From Rebecca billardiae RCC1528 (taxonomy: Eukaryota > Haptophyta), in assembly GCA_965240325.2 (NCBI GenBank), contig OZ251236.1:496001-560000 (forward strand): a stretch of DNA of 64,000 bases, read 5' to 3'. Numbering within the stretch: position 1 is the stretch's first letter; the number at the start of each line of letters is the position of its first letter. Positions 1 to 10,100 of this stretch are shown here, one piece after another. The notes beneath the pieces were generated by a model. That model was given only the letters and a program-made list of their open reading frames with translations, made no database searches and had not been told where the DNA came from. Made by a program: the position numbers and the translations under genes.

Positions 1-281
1 AGGTCGCTGGCTGTCTGTGTGGCCCGGCTCCCCGCCTGATCGTTCGGCGGCGCGACGACATCATCTACTGTCTTCGCCGCGTCGCCCCTCATGCAATATG
101 GTCTCTTGCTCTCGCCGCTGTCGCGTCAACCCGCACGCTTCATCGTTCTGCTCGCCGCGCGTCGCGATCGATCGTATATATATAGTGTTAGCATCAGTGA
201 CGATCGACGAATCATCGTCATATACGTACATCGACATCGTCGCTGCTGATGACATCGCGCGTCGCCAATATAAATATATGT

Positions 282-2244
282 GTAAACTTTTCTGAGGATA
301 GCGCACCAGCAAAATCCCTTGACCGCCATCCGGATTTTACGGAGGCCGCGTTTGGACGCAGAAACGCGCGATGGCGAGGCCCGCCCTCGCACCACCGCTC
401 TCGCGAGATCGCGACCGTGCGACCTGCGGCGTTGCGCTCGAGACGCTCTTTCTGCTCGGAGGCCGCGAGGTCTCCCAGGTGCGCCAGCTCGCGAGCGCGC
501 ACCTTCCTCCTCGCCGCGCTCGCCGAGCACGAGCCGATCTGCAGCAGATGTGCAAGGAGCCGCATGTGGCCTTCCTCGCGCGCGCGGCACGGCTGCACAC
601 GAAAATCGTTAGAGGGCACTTCTCCGCGCATTCTACATTTTGGGGAAAGAACGCCTGAACTGCACAAAAAGTGCCCTCTAACGCTTCCGCTCCTCGCCGT
701 TGCGTGCACGCGCAAAGGAGCACTGCAAAGGGTGCGACTGGGAGCATTCCTTCTCCCGGGCGGCCACCACGGCCTCGGAGGTGGTGAGGATCGCGTCGGC
801 GACCACGGCGTGGACCACCTCCGTCGCGCCGGACACTCCGGTCGCCCCTCGCCGGACTCCATCCTCGCTGCGCGCTGACCGTTTGCCGAGCGGGCTGCCC
901 CCGCCGCCTGCCCGGCGTGTGCCCGCGTGGTGACACAAGATGGTCGAAGGCGTGGCAGCGCGGTGGTGCGTGCGATCGGGGGACCCCACCTGAGCTACGA
1001 CACGGGCGCGCGCGCTCATCCGTGCTCATCACGGTGGTGCACGCGCGCGTCGCGCGCTCGCCGGCTGTCGCGCGCTGACGGCTGGGCTGCTTTGGGGTGT
1101 CGGCGGCGGCCACAGCTCGCTGGTACGGGCGCGATGGTGGCTGCGAGTGGTACGCGGCGTTGCACCAGGTCCATGTGCGTCACGCACGACGCTCGGCCGG
1201 CTCGCCCTCGGACCATTGGCTGAGTTCTACTCGCCGCGCGCGCCGCGCGCGGGAGCAGCTCGGCAGCTGCTCGAGGCGCAAAGTGCGCCCCGCGCGCTGA
1301 ACGTGGGCACGACGAGGTGGTGCGGCGAGCGTGCGCGGGTGTGTGTGCGTGATGGGCACCCCCATTGCGCTACTTGCCATGCACATCTGCCTCTCGCCAA
1401 GCCTTCGACACGATTGCTGCAAGCGCTGCTCGGAGGCGCGCTCGCGGGCTCGCGCGCGTTTGAATCTGGGCTCGGCGGCGATCGCGTGGACGAGGGGCAG
1501 CGCGGTGCACGGTGGCGGAGCGCGTGCGGAGCGCAGCCTCCACCTCATACACGCTCCATCCAGACACATCGCGCATGCTCGCGCGACCTCCTCGGTCCAT
1601 CACGCGCGCGTGCGCGCGCGAGCAGGTGTGCATTCGCCGGGCGCGTTCACGGCGCGCCGCGTTGGCGCGCGCGCACCGATACCCGTGCGCAGCTCGACGA
1701 GCGAGCGCGGTGTGTTTCGATGCGTATGGGGAGGCTCGAATTTACGCGCGCGCACGCGCCGGCCCTCGCCGCCCCTTCGCTCGCCCACGCCTCATCTGCG
1801 CGCTCGGCGTTTGCAGGCAGCTGCGCATTCTTTCCGACACGTGCGCAAACGAGCAGATGGCGCTGGGCGAGGTCGATTGGTGCGTCAGATATTCGGCAAC
1901 GATCAGGCCCGCGCGTGTGCCGCCACTCGTGCTACTCTCGGCGACCACCTCTGGCTCGGTCGCGCGCACGAGGCTGCTCGCGGCCGAATCGTGCCGTGTA
2001 CCGTCAAGCTGTACCGTGCGCGGCGAGGCGCACTCAGACGTCGGCGTGGGCTGGCATGCGAGGGCCCGGCAGTGCGACGCGTCGATGGAGCATGCTCCGG
2101 ATACGCTTCGGCGCACTTCCCGACGCGCACGAGCCGCTCGAAGGCGCGGAAGGGCGCCCAAACGGGGCAACCGCCATTTTGCGCCACTTCGGCCCGGATG
2201 GCGGTCAAGGGAAATTGCTGGTGCGCTATCCTCAGAAAAGTTTA
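282..2244. mobile_element. TIR-bounded non-autonomous element (about 2 kb)
   Basis: Terminal inverted repeats of about 51 bp lie at 282-334 and 2194-2244. The left copy reads TAAACTTTTCTGAGGATAGC and continues through GCACCAGC into the segment ending CCGCCATCCGG; the right copy is its reverse complement with only a few mismatches. AT-rich (TA)n tracts lie just outside both ends. The interior is very GC-rich and has long overlapping open frames in several phases, but none resembles a transposase, so it appears non-autonomous. An internal 14-bp inverted repeat (607-620 and 670-683) could form a hairpin. No clear target-site duplication was identified, so the superfamily is unknown. Confidence 0.6.
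607..683. repeat. Internal 14-bp inverted repeat
   Basis: CGTTAGAGGGCACT at 607-620 is repeated as its exact reverse complement at 670-683, with a 49-base spacer. It sits inside the left TIR element and may be the remnant of a nested insertion or a subterminal hairpin. Confidence 0.6.
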
Positions 2245-2386
2245 ATCATATATATATATATAAACTCGGCGATGGAGTGATGGGCGACTATGAGGGGGGG
2301 GACGACGGCGAGGAGCGCTGATCCTGGTGTTTGTCTCTGCTGCTCGATCTGCTGCTACAGCTTGCTGACTCTGACGCCTGCCCGTT

Positions 2387-2590
2387 GCATACCACGTCGT
2401 TAATATATATAAACTCTGCCCTGGCGGGCGGGGGGGTCGGCGGGCCGTGCCAGTGCTGTCGCAATATTTCCCCAGCGGGTTCGCGTCTTTTAGCGGATTG
2501 ACGGGCAGGATGACGAATAATAACAATGCGACATACAGATGATGGTGAGCTACCCGACGGCACTGACGAATAATAACGCGACAGATGACT
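2387..2590. repeat. Dispersed repeat R2, copy 1
   Basis: This segment runs from GCATACCACGTCGTTAA through a (TA)n tract, a C/G-rich stretch and the sequence CAGTGCTGTCGCAATAT to about 2590. It is found again in reverse complement at 18930-19264, where it is interrupted by a SINE-like insertion, and partially at 17517-17614. It lies next to the longer dispersed element copy A (2880-4053), as R2 does next to copy C, so R2 is probably one end of the same composite element. Confidence 0.65.
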
Positions 2591-2879
2591 CTGGTGCGAG
2601 CTCACCGACAGTGTGATTGCGCGTGTATTTACGTGCACCCACTGCGCTACTCGTCATCGTGCCGAGCCTTCGACTGCGCGCACGCACTGCCAACTGATTG
2701 CCGTGCGACGGCGGCGTGCTCATGTACGCCTGACGGTGACGGTTTGTTCTTGGAGCTAAACACGAAAACAGTTCAAGTTGTGGCGGAGTGTGATGTCATG
2801 ATTCATTTGTTCAGGTCGTCCGGAAGTTAGTGCATCCTACCGAATTCTGTCTGTCTCTCTGTCTCTCTATGTTGATTTA

Positions 2880-4053
2880 GCTGAGATCGTGTGTCGCCAG
2901 GATGCCAATGTCCGCACCGGGCACGCGCTCGTCGGCGCTCGCCGCTCCGCGCGCCAGGTCCGGCACTCGCACGTTCGGCGGTATCAGGAGCTCTCGGTGG
3001 TGCGCGCGCGCGCAGTGCGAGAGCGTGTGCCACTCGCGATCGAGGGTGGGCACGAGCTGCTCGAGCAGGCACATGAAGCGCAGCGCATGTGCCACTGGCT
3101 TCACGACGTCGGCCTCGTCCCGCAGCGCCCGTGCCATGGTGGAGGATGGCGCGGCGATCTTGCACGCGCGACGTTGCATCTCTTTGCGAGTGAGCGCCCT
3201 GGAACGGTTGTATCGCGCTGTCGCCTCAGTCGTCGACTCGCGAAGACGCGATTCCTGCCACGGCGGCAGACCCAGCAGGTGCGTGCGGTGCGCCTCGTAC
3301 GCCGCTTTGCGCTGCGCCTCCGTCGCATTGGCCACCGTCGACGCAATGCAGGCCGGACGTGGGTTGAGCGATCTTTGGCCGCGATCGCGAAAGATGATCG
3401 CTACCGGGTCTTGTACGCAAACGGATTTGCATGCGCCCGTTCCTTGAGAAGTTGTGGCACGCGACAGTCCGGTGCGCGGATTCCGGCGATCGAGTTCAGA
3501 AGGCCGCGCCAAATCTTGCGTCGCGTGCGATGGCGCTTCCCGCCCGCGAGACGCCTCGTGATGAGGGCTTTCTCGCACCGAGCCCGACGCGCGACGGTGG
3601 TTCACGCGAGGTGGCTGTCATGCGCAGCGCTTGCTACTATGGCCGGTGCGAGCGCTCGACGTGCAAGTCAGGCGAGGACCGCCCCAGGTCGCACGATCGT
3701 GTCGACGCGCCGAGCGTACCGCTCCAAACGCGTCGATTTCGCCCCCGTTCGACCTGCACGCGAGACGACGAGGGCAGCAATCGCAAATCGGGCGAAAACC
3801 CCCCTCGGGAGTCCTCTCACGATGTCCGCGCCGGCGTTGGATTTGGCGCGCGCCGCCCATGCGCTCCGCGCCATGACGCAACTCTTTTTCGGCCGAGCGT
3901 CCCCAGTGGGAGCTGCGAGGGCGCCCGGTAGTGAGCGAAGCGACCCGGCAGTGAGCGAGGCGATTTTCTTTTCTTTGCGAGGCGATTTTCTTTTTTCTTT
4001 TTCTTTTTCTTATCTTTTTCCCGGGCACTACAAGGGGCGGACCTACGGCCCGC
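2880..4053 (-). mobile_element. Dispersed element, copy A (degenerate)
   Basis: About 1.2 kb is shared, in inverted orientation, with copies at 16073-17265 (B) and 17606-18930 (C). Read on the minus strand the element starts with a conserved GGCGGGCCGTAGGTCCGCC hairpin and an A-rich tract (4053-3965), then carries an Arg-rich reading frame and, after a frame change, a frame with the shared segment RALRDEADVVKPVAHALRF and then LDREWHTLSHCARAH (within 2877-3605). Protein similarity between copies is kept across frameshifts, which suggests decayed copies of a formerly coding element. No known transposase, integrase or reverse transcriptase motif is visible. Confidence 0.6.
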
Positions 4054-4055
4054 CA

Positions 4056-4600
4056 TTATATTCCGATATTATTATTGTCATACTAGTGTCTGCGTCAGCG
4101 CACGTGGACCCGTTAAAGTATTAAGCCGTGAGTCCCTCAACTGAATACAGCTGCTATTGTGTGCTGACGATATATTAGACGACGATATGATGATATAGAT
4201 ATATATATATATATATACTGTTGAATAAGTCATCTGCTTATTATTCAACAGACGACGACGAGTGACTAGCAGCTGACGAGGTTTATTGTCACTCTGACCC
4301 CGCTGCCGTGGCGAACCCGGGCCCGGTCTCCGCGGACAGAGGCATCGATCATGATCAGGCAGCGCGCGCATTCTATAGGTCGCCGGATGCGATCAATCAG
4401 TAGCATATATAGCACTCGCGGTGCCTGAGCTCCCGACATGGCCCTCGGTGCCTGTTCGCACAGCCGAGCAACGGCGCTTGGTTCATCGAGCGACAGCCAT
4501 CCACAGCGGTGGTGTGGGCTGCCACTGTCACGGGGCCGCTGCCTGGCGCGAAGGGCACGCTGCGTGGTCGCCGCGGGGCGGCTCGTGCTGGCGTGTGCTC
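4056..4600. other. AT-rich intergenic stretch and 3' UTR of the DsbA-like gene
   Basis: A (TA)n microsatellite lies at about 4198-4216. AATAAA on the minus strand (4287-4282) is a plausible polyadenylation signal for the DsbA-like gene ending at 4636, giving a 3' UTR of roughly 350 nt. A SECIS element would be expected in that UTR. The clearest small stem-loop is at 4531-4501 (7-bp stem, 12-nt loop), but it lacks an obvious tandem G.A quartet. Confidence 0.4.
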
Positions 4601-4635
4601 GTGGCCTCTCGGTGCGGATCAGCTGGACGCGGGCG

Positions 4636-5295
4636 CTACGTGCTGCCCGCGGCCTCCTCCAGGATCTCCGCCCACGCATCCGGCGGCTGCGCGCCGGAGA
4701 AGACAGACTTGCCGCCTTCGACGATGAAGTGCGGCACGCCGCGCACGCCGCGGCCAAACTTGCGCATCTGCTCGGTCGTCTCCTCGGCGCACGCGTCCTT
4801 GTTGTCGATCACACTCTGAGCGTCTGGCACGCCGGCGCGCTCCGCGGCGGCGAGGAGGGCCTCGCGAGACGCAGGGTTCTTCTCGCGCGTGAAGTAGTCG
4901 ATCATCAGCTCGTCCGAAAGCTTGCACTGCAGCTCGGAGCCGCCCACCTTCTCGGCGTGTGTGAGCAGCCGGTGGCCGTCCCACGTGTTGCCTGTGTCGC
5001 CCTCGAAGGAGAGCTCGCAGCCAACCTCGCGGAAGCGCTGGCGGATCGGGTTGGTGTCCGACATGATCTGCGCGGCGCGATCGGGGCCAAACTTTTGGCG
5101 GTAGTACTCGCGCTTGTTGATCTCAGGCGGCGTGCTCGGGTTGAGCTGGTAGGGCCTGAATGTCAACTGCACGCGCACGCCCGACTCCTCAGCAGCGCGC
5201 TCAAGGTAGCGCTTGCCGAGGAAGCACCAGGGTCAGACGATGTCGGAGACGACGTCGACCTTGACCACACGCGCAGACGCGAGCGTCGAAGCCAT
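4636..5295 (-). CDS. FrnE/DsbA-like thioredoxin-fold protein, probable selenoprotein (in-frame UGA, UPWC motif)
   Basis: This is a DsbA-family protein of the FrnE type, predicted to catalyse thiol-disulfide exchange. The frame from ATG 5295 encodes 219 residues if the TGA at 5235-5233 is read through. That TGA is codon 21 and falls exactly at the first Cys of the CxxC active site: VVSDIV-U-PWCFLGKR, where family members have CPWC. Everything after it matches the family: FRPYQLNP, the helical insert with LLTHAEKVGG, and the cis-Pro region GVPHFIVEGG followed by FSGAQPP. An open frame also precedes the UGA, so the gene is intact on both sides. Selenocysteine is the most economical reading; a Cys-to-stop mutation or sequencing error (TGC or TGT to TGA) is the alternative. 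A minus-strand AATAAA lies 350 nt downstream. No convincing SECIS was found by eye. A TATA-like CTATATATAC lies at 5536-5545, upstream of the start. Confidence 0.85.
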
Positions 5296-5639
5296 CACGG
5301 CGAAAGTGCGCTGGCGGATGGTGTCGAGGGGAGAGGGGTGCTGCGACGACCGGCGCCCGCTCACCGCCCGACCGCCGATCCAGCGTCGTCGTCGTCGGCA
5401 GGACCGGACGAAAACGAAAATCTGCGCGCCTCGGCTGACGGCTGAGCAATCTCGAAATCTTCTGGTCATCATGCGCCCATTTATTGGATGCTCCACCGTC
5501 CTCCTCTGATGCTCACCAGTGACGACCAGTTCCCGCTATATATACTTAGTACTTGCCCGCCCGGGCTGAAGGGGTCCCTTGCGCGCTCTGATGACACCAC
5601 ACCGACAGGTCGAGGTGCACTTAATTTGCGCGCGCCGGC

Positions 5640-6650
5640 TTAAGTTGCTGCGGGAGTGGCGGTGCCGGCACCGGGCGGCCCCGCCGGCCCGTCCAAGGCG
5701 AAGGCGCCGCCGGTGACGCGCTGGATGCCACCATCATTTGCCAGCCGCTCGTTGCAGAACGGGCAGCGACGCGTGGCTGACGCGAGCAGGTGCGCGTGGC
5801 ACAGCTCACATACCTGATGCCGATCCTCGGTGGGCCGGTCTGCATGGAGGAGCACGATCGTCCGCGGCCGCTCGAAGCAGATGGCGCACAGATCGTCCTC
5901 AGCCTCTGCGATGCCGTGCTCGACAGCTGCCTGTAGCGCGCTCAGCGTGGCGCGCATGCGCTCGAGGACCTCGCGCTGTACGCGCTTGCGGTCCGGCGGG
6001 CATGCGCCACACCGGCGCCCGATATGCATCCGTGCACCAACCTTTCGTGCCTGGATGGCGCACCACTTGGTGACGCGACGCTTTGCCTGCGCTGTGCTGT
6101 TCGCCGCACTGCCCTCGACGCGTGCCAATCGGAGGCTGCCATGCTCGAGCCAGCCGAGCTCGCTCGATCGGGCGCACAACAGCCTGCGCACGTCGGTCTC
6201 CGAGTAGCCAACCTCGGCAAGCTGCTCCACGGCTGAGTGACACTGTTGAAGCAGCGTCTCGCCGAGCGCGATGACGTGGCGGTTGGCGAGCTTGTACTGG
6301 CGAGTGATCGCATCGCACAACACTTGACGTCCGTCGTCAAGCTCCAGGCCGGCTGCGTGCTGCACGAGGACGAGTGAGGCGGCAAGCTCGTCGATGAGCT
6401 CAGATGACGGCGTCTTCTGCCGCACCAGGCTGAGCTCGGGCTGCACCGGCCGAGCGGACGGCGCAGCGACCGGTTCAGCTGCGCGCGTCGACGTCGACAC
6501 CGCTTCGCGCGTCGATGATGCCCGGGGCGGCGGTTGGTCGGGTCTAACAGGTACGTGCGACGACCCAAACCAGCTCAAGAGCGTCGAGACGAGGCCAAAC
6601 GCGCGGACTAGGAGCGTCAGGGCCACCGTGCAGCCCAATGCCAGCCACAT
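5640..6650 (-). CDS. Membrane-anchored RING-type E3 ubiquitin ligase candidate
   Basis: The 336-residue protein starts at ATG 6650 (the frame extends upstream only to a GTG). The N-terminus MWLALGCTVALTLLVRAFG is a hydrophobic signal anchor. A Pro/Ser/Thr linker follows, then a helical middle region (about residues 90-250). The C-terminal RING at about 255-299 begins CAICFERPRTIVLL and ends CPFCNERL, resembling IAP/MULAN-type C3HC4 RINGs (CxxC...CGHxxxCxxC...CPxC). The usual third-ligand Cys (PCGH) is absent: the stretch reads HADRPTEDRHQVCELC, so a His may substitute or one zinc site may be weakened. The predicted role is E2 recruitment at a membrane; substrates cannot be inferred. It is divergent from the K+ channel gene with about 460 bp between starts. 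Confidence 0.75.
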   Translation of the reverse strand: MWLALGCTVALTLLVRAFGLVSTLLSWFGSSHVPVRPDQPPPRASSTREAVSTSTRAAEPVAAPSARPVQPELSLVRQKTPSSELIDELAASLVLVQHAAGLELDDGRQVLCDAITRQYKLANRHVIALGETLLQQCHSAVEQLAEVGYSETDVRRLLCARSSELGWLEHGSLRLARVEGSAANSTAQAKRRVTKWCAIQARKVGARMHIGRRCGACPPDRKRVQREVLERMRATLSALQAAVEHGIAEAEDDLCAICFERPRTIVLLHADRPTEDRHQVCELCHAHLLASATRRCPFCNERLANDGGIQRVTGGAFALDGPAGPPGAGTATPAAT

Positions 6651-7111
6651 CGTCGCGCCGCCGTCCACCTCGCCGCCAGGCTACCGAATGATGAGCAGCG
6701 GTTGCGGCACCACTCCAGAGCTGACTGCATTTTCATCATGGCTGCACAGCGTCAATGCCCCAGATCTAGAACGGGAGGACTGATCAACATCCGTCCGCTA
6801 ACTCGGAGCCCTTCTACCGCAACAAAGCCGTGCCTTCCCGTTCTACCCACCGCCGACTTGAGGTAGGTATCTACTGCAGTCGCGCTTTTGAGATTGAGCT
6901 GCGCTCAGCCGGCCACTCTTGATCAACTCTGGTGGACAGCTCGGGCCAGTGGCAGGGGAGGCGCCCCACACCATCAAGGCTGCGCCCGCTTGCTCCGAGC
7001 CCTGACGCGCGGGCTCGACACGGGCAGTGGGCACTTGCACGCGGCTGGGTCGGCTGTGCGCACCCGGCTGGACGTCTTCAGCCCCGCCCCTGAGCGGTGC
7101 TCACCCCGAAT
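6651..7111. promoter_or_regulatory. Bidirectional intergenic region between RING gene and K+ channel gene
   Basis: The 461 bp between two divergent start codons must hold both promoters. No clear TATA box or other motif stands out. Confidence 0.35.
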
Positions 7112-10100
7112 ATGTCGAGTCGGGGTCTGGTCGCGAACGTGTTCACCTCGCTCACAGGCGAGGGGTTGGAGGAGGCGCAGTCGGCTGCTGACCGCTCCGA
7201 GAAGCAGGGCGCGGTGGAGCGCACGCACAGGCGCAAGCGCCTGAAGCACTTCCGCGTCTTCCTCTTCGTCCTCACAAACTTCGTGCTGCACATCGTCACC
7301 TTTGCGCGCGGCGATCGCACGTTTGTGCTCAATGGCAACATGTTCACGAGCATCGGCATGCTGGGCTTGAGCTTCGTGATCGCGAGTGCGGTGTGGTGGA
7401 CGATGGCGCTGCCGGCGATCATCGTCCCCGGTGGCTTCATCGCGGGCCTCGCCGACAGCATGCGTGCGCAGCGTGCCGCGCGCCGGGCTGGCGACGACGT
7501 CTCGTCGGGCGGCAGCTCTGGTCGGCAGCAGGCGGAGGACGACCTGCGCAGCCGCGTGCGTGAGGCGGCGGAGAAGCAGCGCGCGGCCTTGCGCAGCGCG
7601 TCTGGCGCGTCGGCGACAGCCTCGGCCATGAAGGGCACGGTGCGCGTGATGCAGATCATCTTCCGGCTGTACGACCGCGCCGAGTTTTGGGTGGCGCGTC
7701 TGATGCGCGTCACCTTCTACTGCCTCGCGTACATCGCGTCCACGTACTACATGATCGAGCGCTCGCCGGCGACGGGGCGGTGGGAGTTCGGCAACGTGCC
7801 GACGGGGTACATCCTCGTCAACTTCATCTCGCTCTGGACCACCTTCTTCGACTACACGCTCGAGGTGCTCTCGGGCGGCTGGGGCTTTGTGACGACCGTG
7901 GGCTCACTGGTCGAGCTCGCGACGCAGCCGCCGATCATCCTGCTCATCACGCTGCTCATCCAGGGGCTGTCGCGGCTGCCGCGCGAGGCGATCATCCCCG
8001 ACGTGCCGGAGGGGGAGGACTACGCCGTCGCCGCGACGGTCGGCGAGATGTGGCAGCTCGAGCGCATCAACGCCGACCCTGCGTTCTACCTGCTGCAGTT
8101 TGGCTGGCTGCGCTTCCTCTCGCTGTACCGCGTGAACGCGCTCACGCTGCCGCGCCTCAACGTGCGCTCGATCCGCGTGCGCGTGGCGTCGCTCGGGCTG
8201 GCGGTGCTGTGCATCTTCCTGATCATCGCCGGCGCGATGTTCACGCTCGAGGCGCGGCTCAACGGCGACGACACCTTCGTCAACTACTTCGACTTCTTCT
8301 ACTTTGGTGCGCGCGCCAATACGCGCCGAGCGCGCCGCGCGCGGCGCGCGAATCGTCGCGCGCGTGACGTTGACCGCGCGCCGCGCGCGCGCGCGCGCGC
8401 GCAGCCGTCGTGACGGGCTCGACGGTGGGCTACGGCGACTTCTCGCCGTCCACGCCGCTCTCGCGTCTGATCTGCATCATCGCGATCATGCTCACGCTCA
8501 CGTGGATCCCGGAGGAGATCTCGCAGCTGCAGCAGGCGTTTGCGGCCAAGCCGATCACGTACGGCATCGCGCCTCGGAGGGGCGAGCCGTACGTGCTGCT
8601 GTGCGGCTCGGTGACGCCGTGGCAGCTGCGCATCTTCCTGCGCAACTTCGAGCGCCTCTGGCGCGACTCGTTCTACGTGCCGCCGCAGAAGATCGTCGTG
8701 CTCTCCGAGCTGGGCATCAAGGCGTACGACGTGCACTCGCTCGGCCGCTCGGTGCTGCGCCGGCTGTACGTGCACGAGGGCGACGTGCTGAGCACGCTCG
8801 AGCTGGGCACGGAGGAGACGCCGTTCCAGCTGAGCGACGCGATGCACGTCTTCGTGTACGGCGACTCGGGCGACTCGCTCGCCGAGGACGACTCGCGCGC
8901 CGTGCTGCGCGTGCTCGCGCTGCTCAACTTCACGAAGAAGTGGTCGATCACGTGCATGCTCGGCTCCGCGACCAACCTCACGATGGTCATGAACATGGGC
9001 GTGCACAACGTGCTGTGCATCAACGACCTCACGATGCGCTGGATCGGCAAGACGATCACCGACACGCCGGGCATCGTCTGCCTCATGGCCAACCTGCTCT
9101 CCTCCTCCTCCGAGTGGGGCAAGGCCGACCGCGACTCGGCGCTCGCGCTGTTCGACCTGAGCGACTCGAGCGACGACGAGAGCCTCGAGTACGAGAGCGC
9201 GCCGCCCTCGGTCGAGGCGACGCCCGCGCCGACGCCGCCCGCCACGCCGGGCAGCCGGCGCGCGGCGATGCGCAAGGCGACCACCGCGTCGTCCGAGTCG
9301 CACTCGCGCAAGCTCGGCGGCGCCGGCGCGGGCGCCGGCGGCCGCGCGCGCGCGCCGAAGCGCGACGACCGCAGCGAGTACCTGCACGGCGCGCAGTCGC
9401 AGCTGCTCGTGCACCCGCTGCCGCACTGGGCGCTGCGCCCGCCGCAGCGCGCGTCGTGGCTGTACGAGCAGATGGTGAGCGTGGACGGGATCCAGCTGCT
9501 CGCGCTGCGCGACCGCGACAACATGCACATCTGGCGGTGGGACGACGAGCTGAGGCTGCACGAGCACATGACGGGCGTGTGGATGGCGCGCTCCGAGCGG
9601 CAGCTCGCCGCCTTTTTGCGCTCGCCGCGCCCGCCGCGCCCGTCGCCCGCCGGCGCGCCCGGCGCGGCTAGCTCGCGGCTCGCGTCGGCCGCGCAGGCGG
9701 CCTCGGCGGTCGCGCGCTCCGCGCCGCTCTCGCTCGGCCAGCCGCAGCACGGCGCGCGCGGCGGCGGCGGCGCGCGCGCGCGCTCGATGACGAGCGTGAG
9801 CACGGACGAGCTCGAGGTCGACGTGACGCACGGCGGCGGCGGCGGCGGCGGCGCGCTCGCGCACGGCGACCGCATCGTCGTGTGCGGCTGGCCGCCCGAC
9901 ATCGAGAAGCTGCTCACGATCCTGCTCGAGGGGCCGCACGCGAGCGCGAACGACATCAAGGTGACGCACATCGCGACGTGTCCGTACGCGTCCACGGACG
10001 ACGTCGGCCCGGCGATGCGCCACTTCACCGAGCACCGCGACATCCGGCTGCGCTACCAGCGCGTCGAGGCGAACGCGCTCGACCGCGACGTGCTCAAGGC

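Noticed and set aside
4501-4531. SECIS element candidate in the 3' UTR of the DsbA-like gene
   Set aside because: The 7-bp stem is too short and the flanking bases do not give a clear tandem G.A quartet or unpaired AA in the loop; kept only as a location to test by software.
5201-5449. Treating the TGA as a true stop with two separate small genes in the DsbA-like locus
   Set aside because: The halves together form one family member, with the active site straddling the TGA; neither half makes sense alone.
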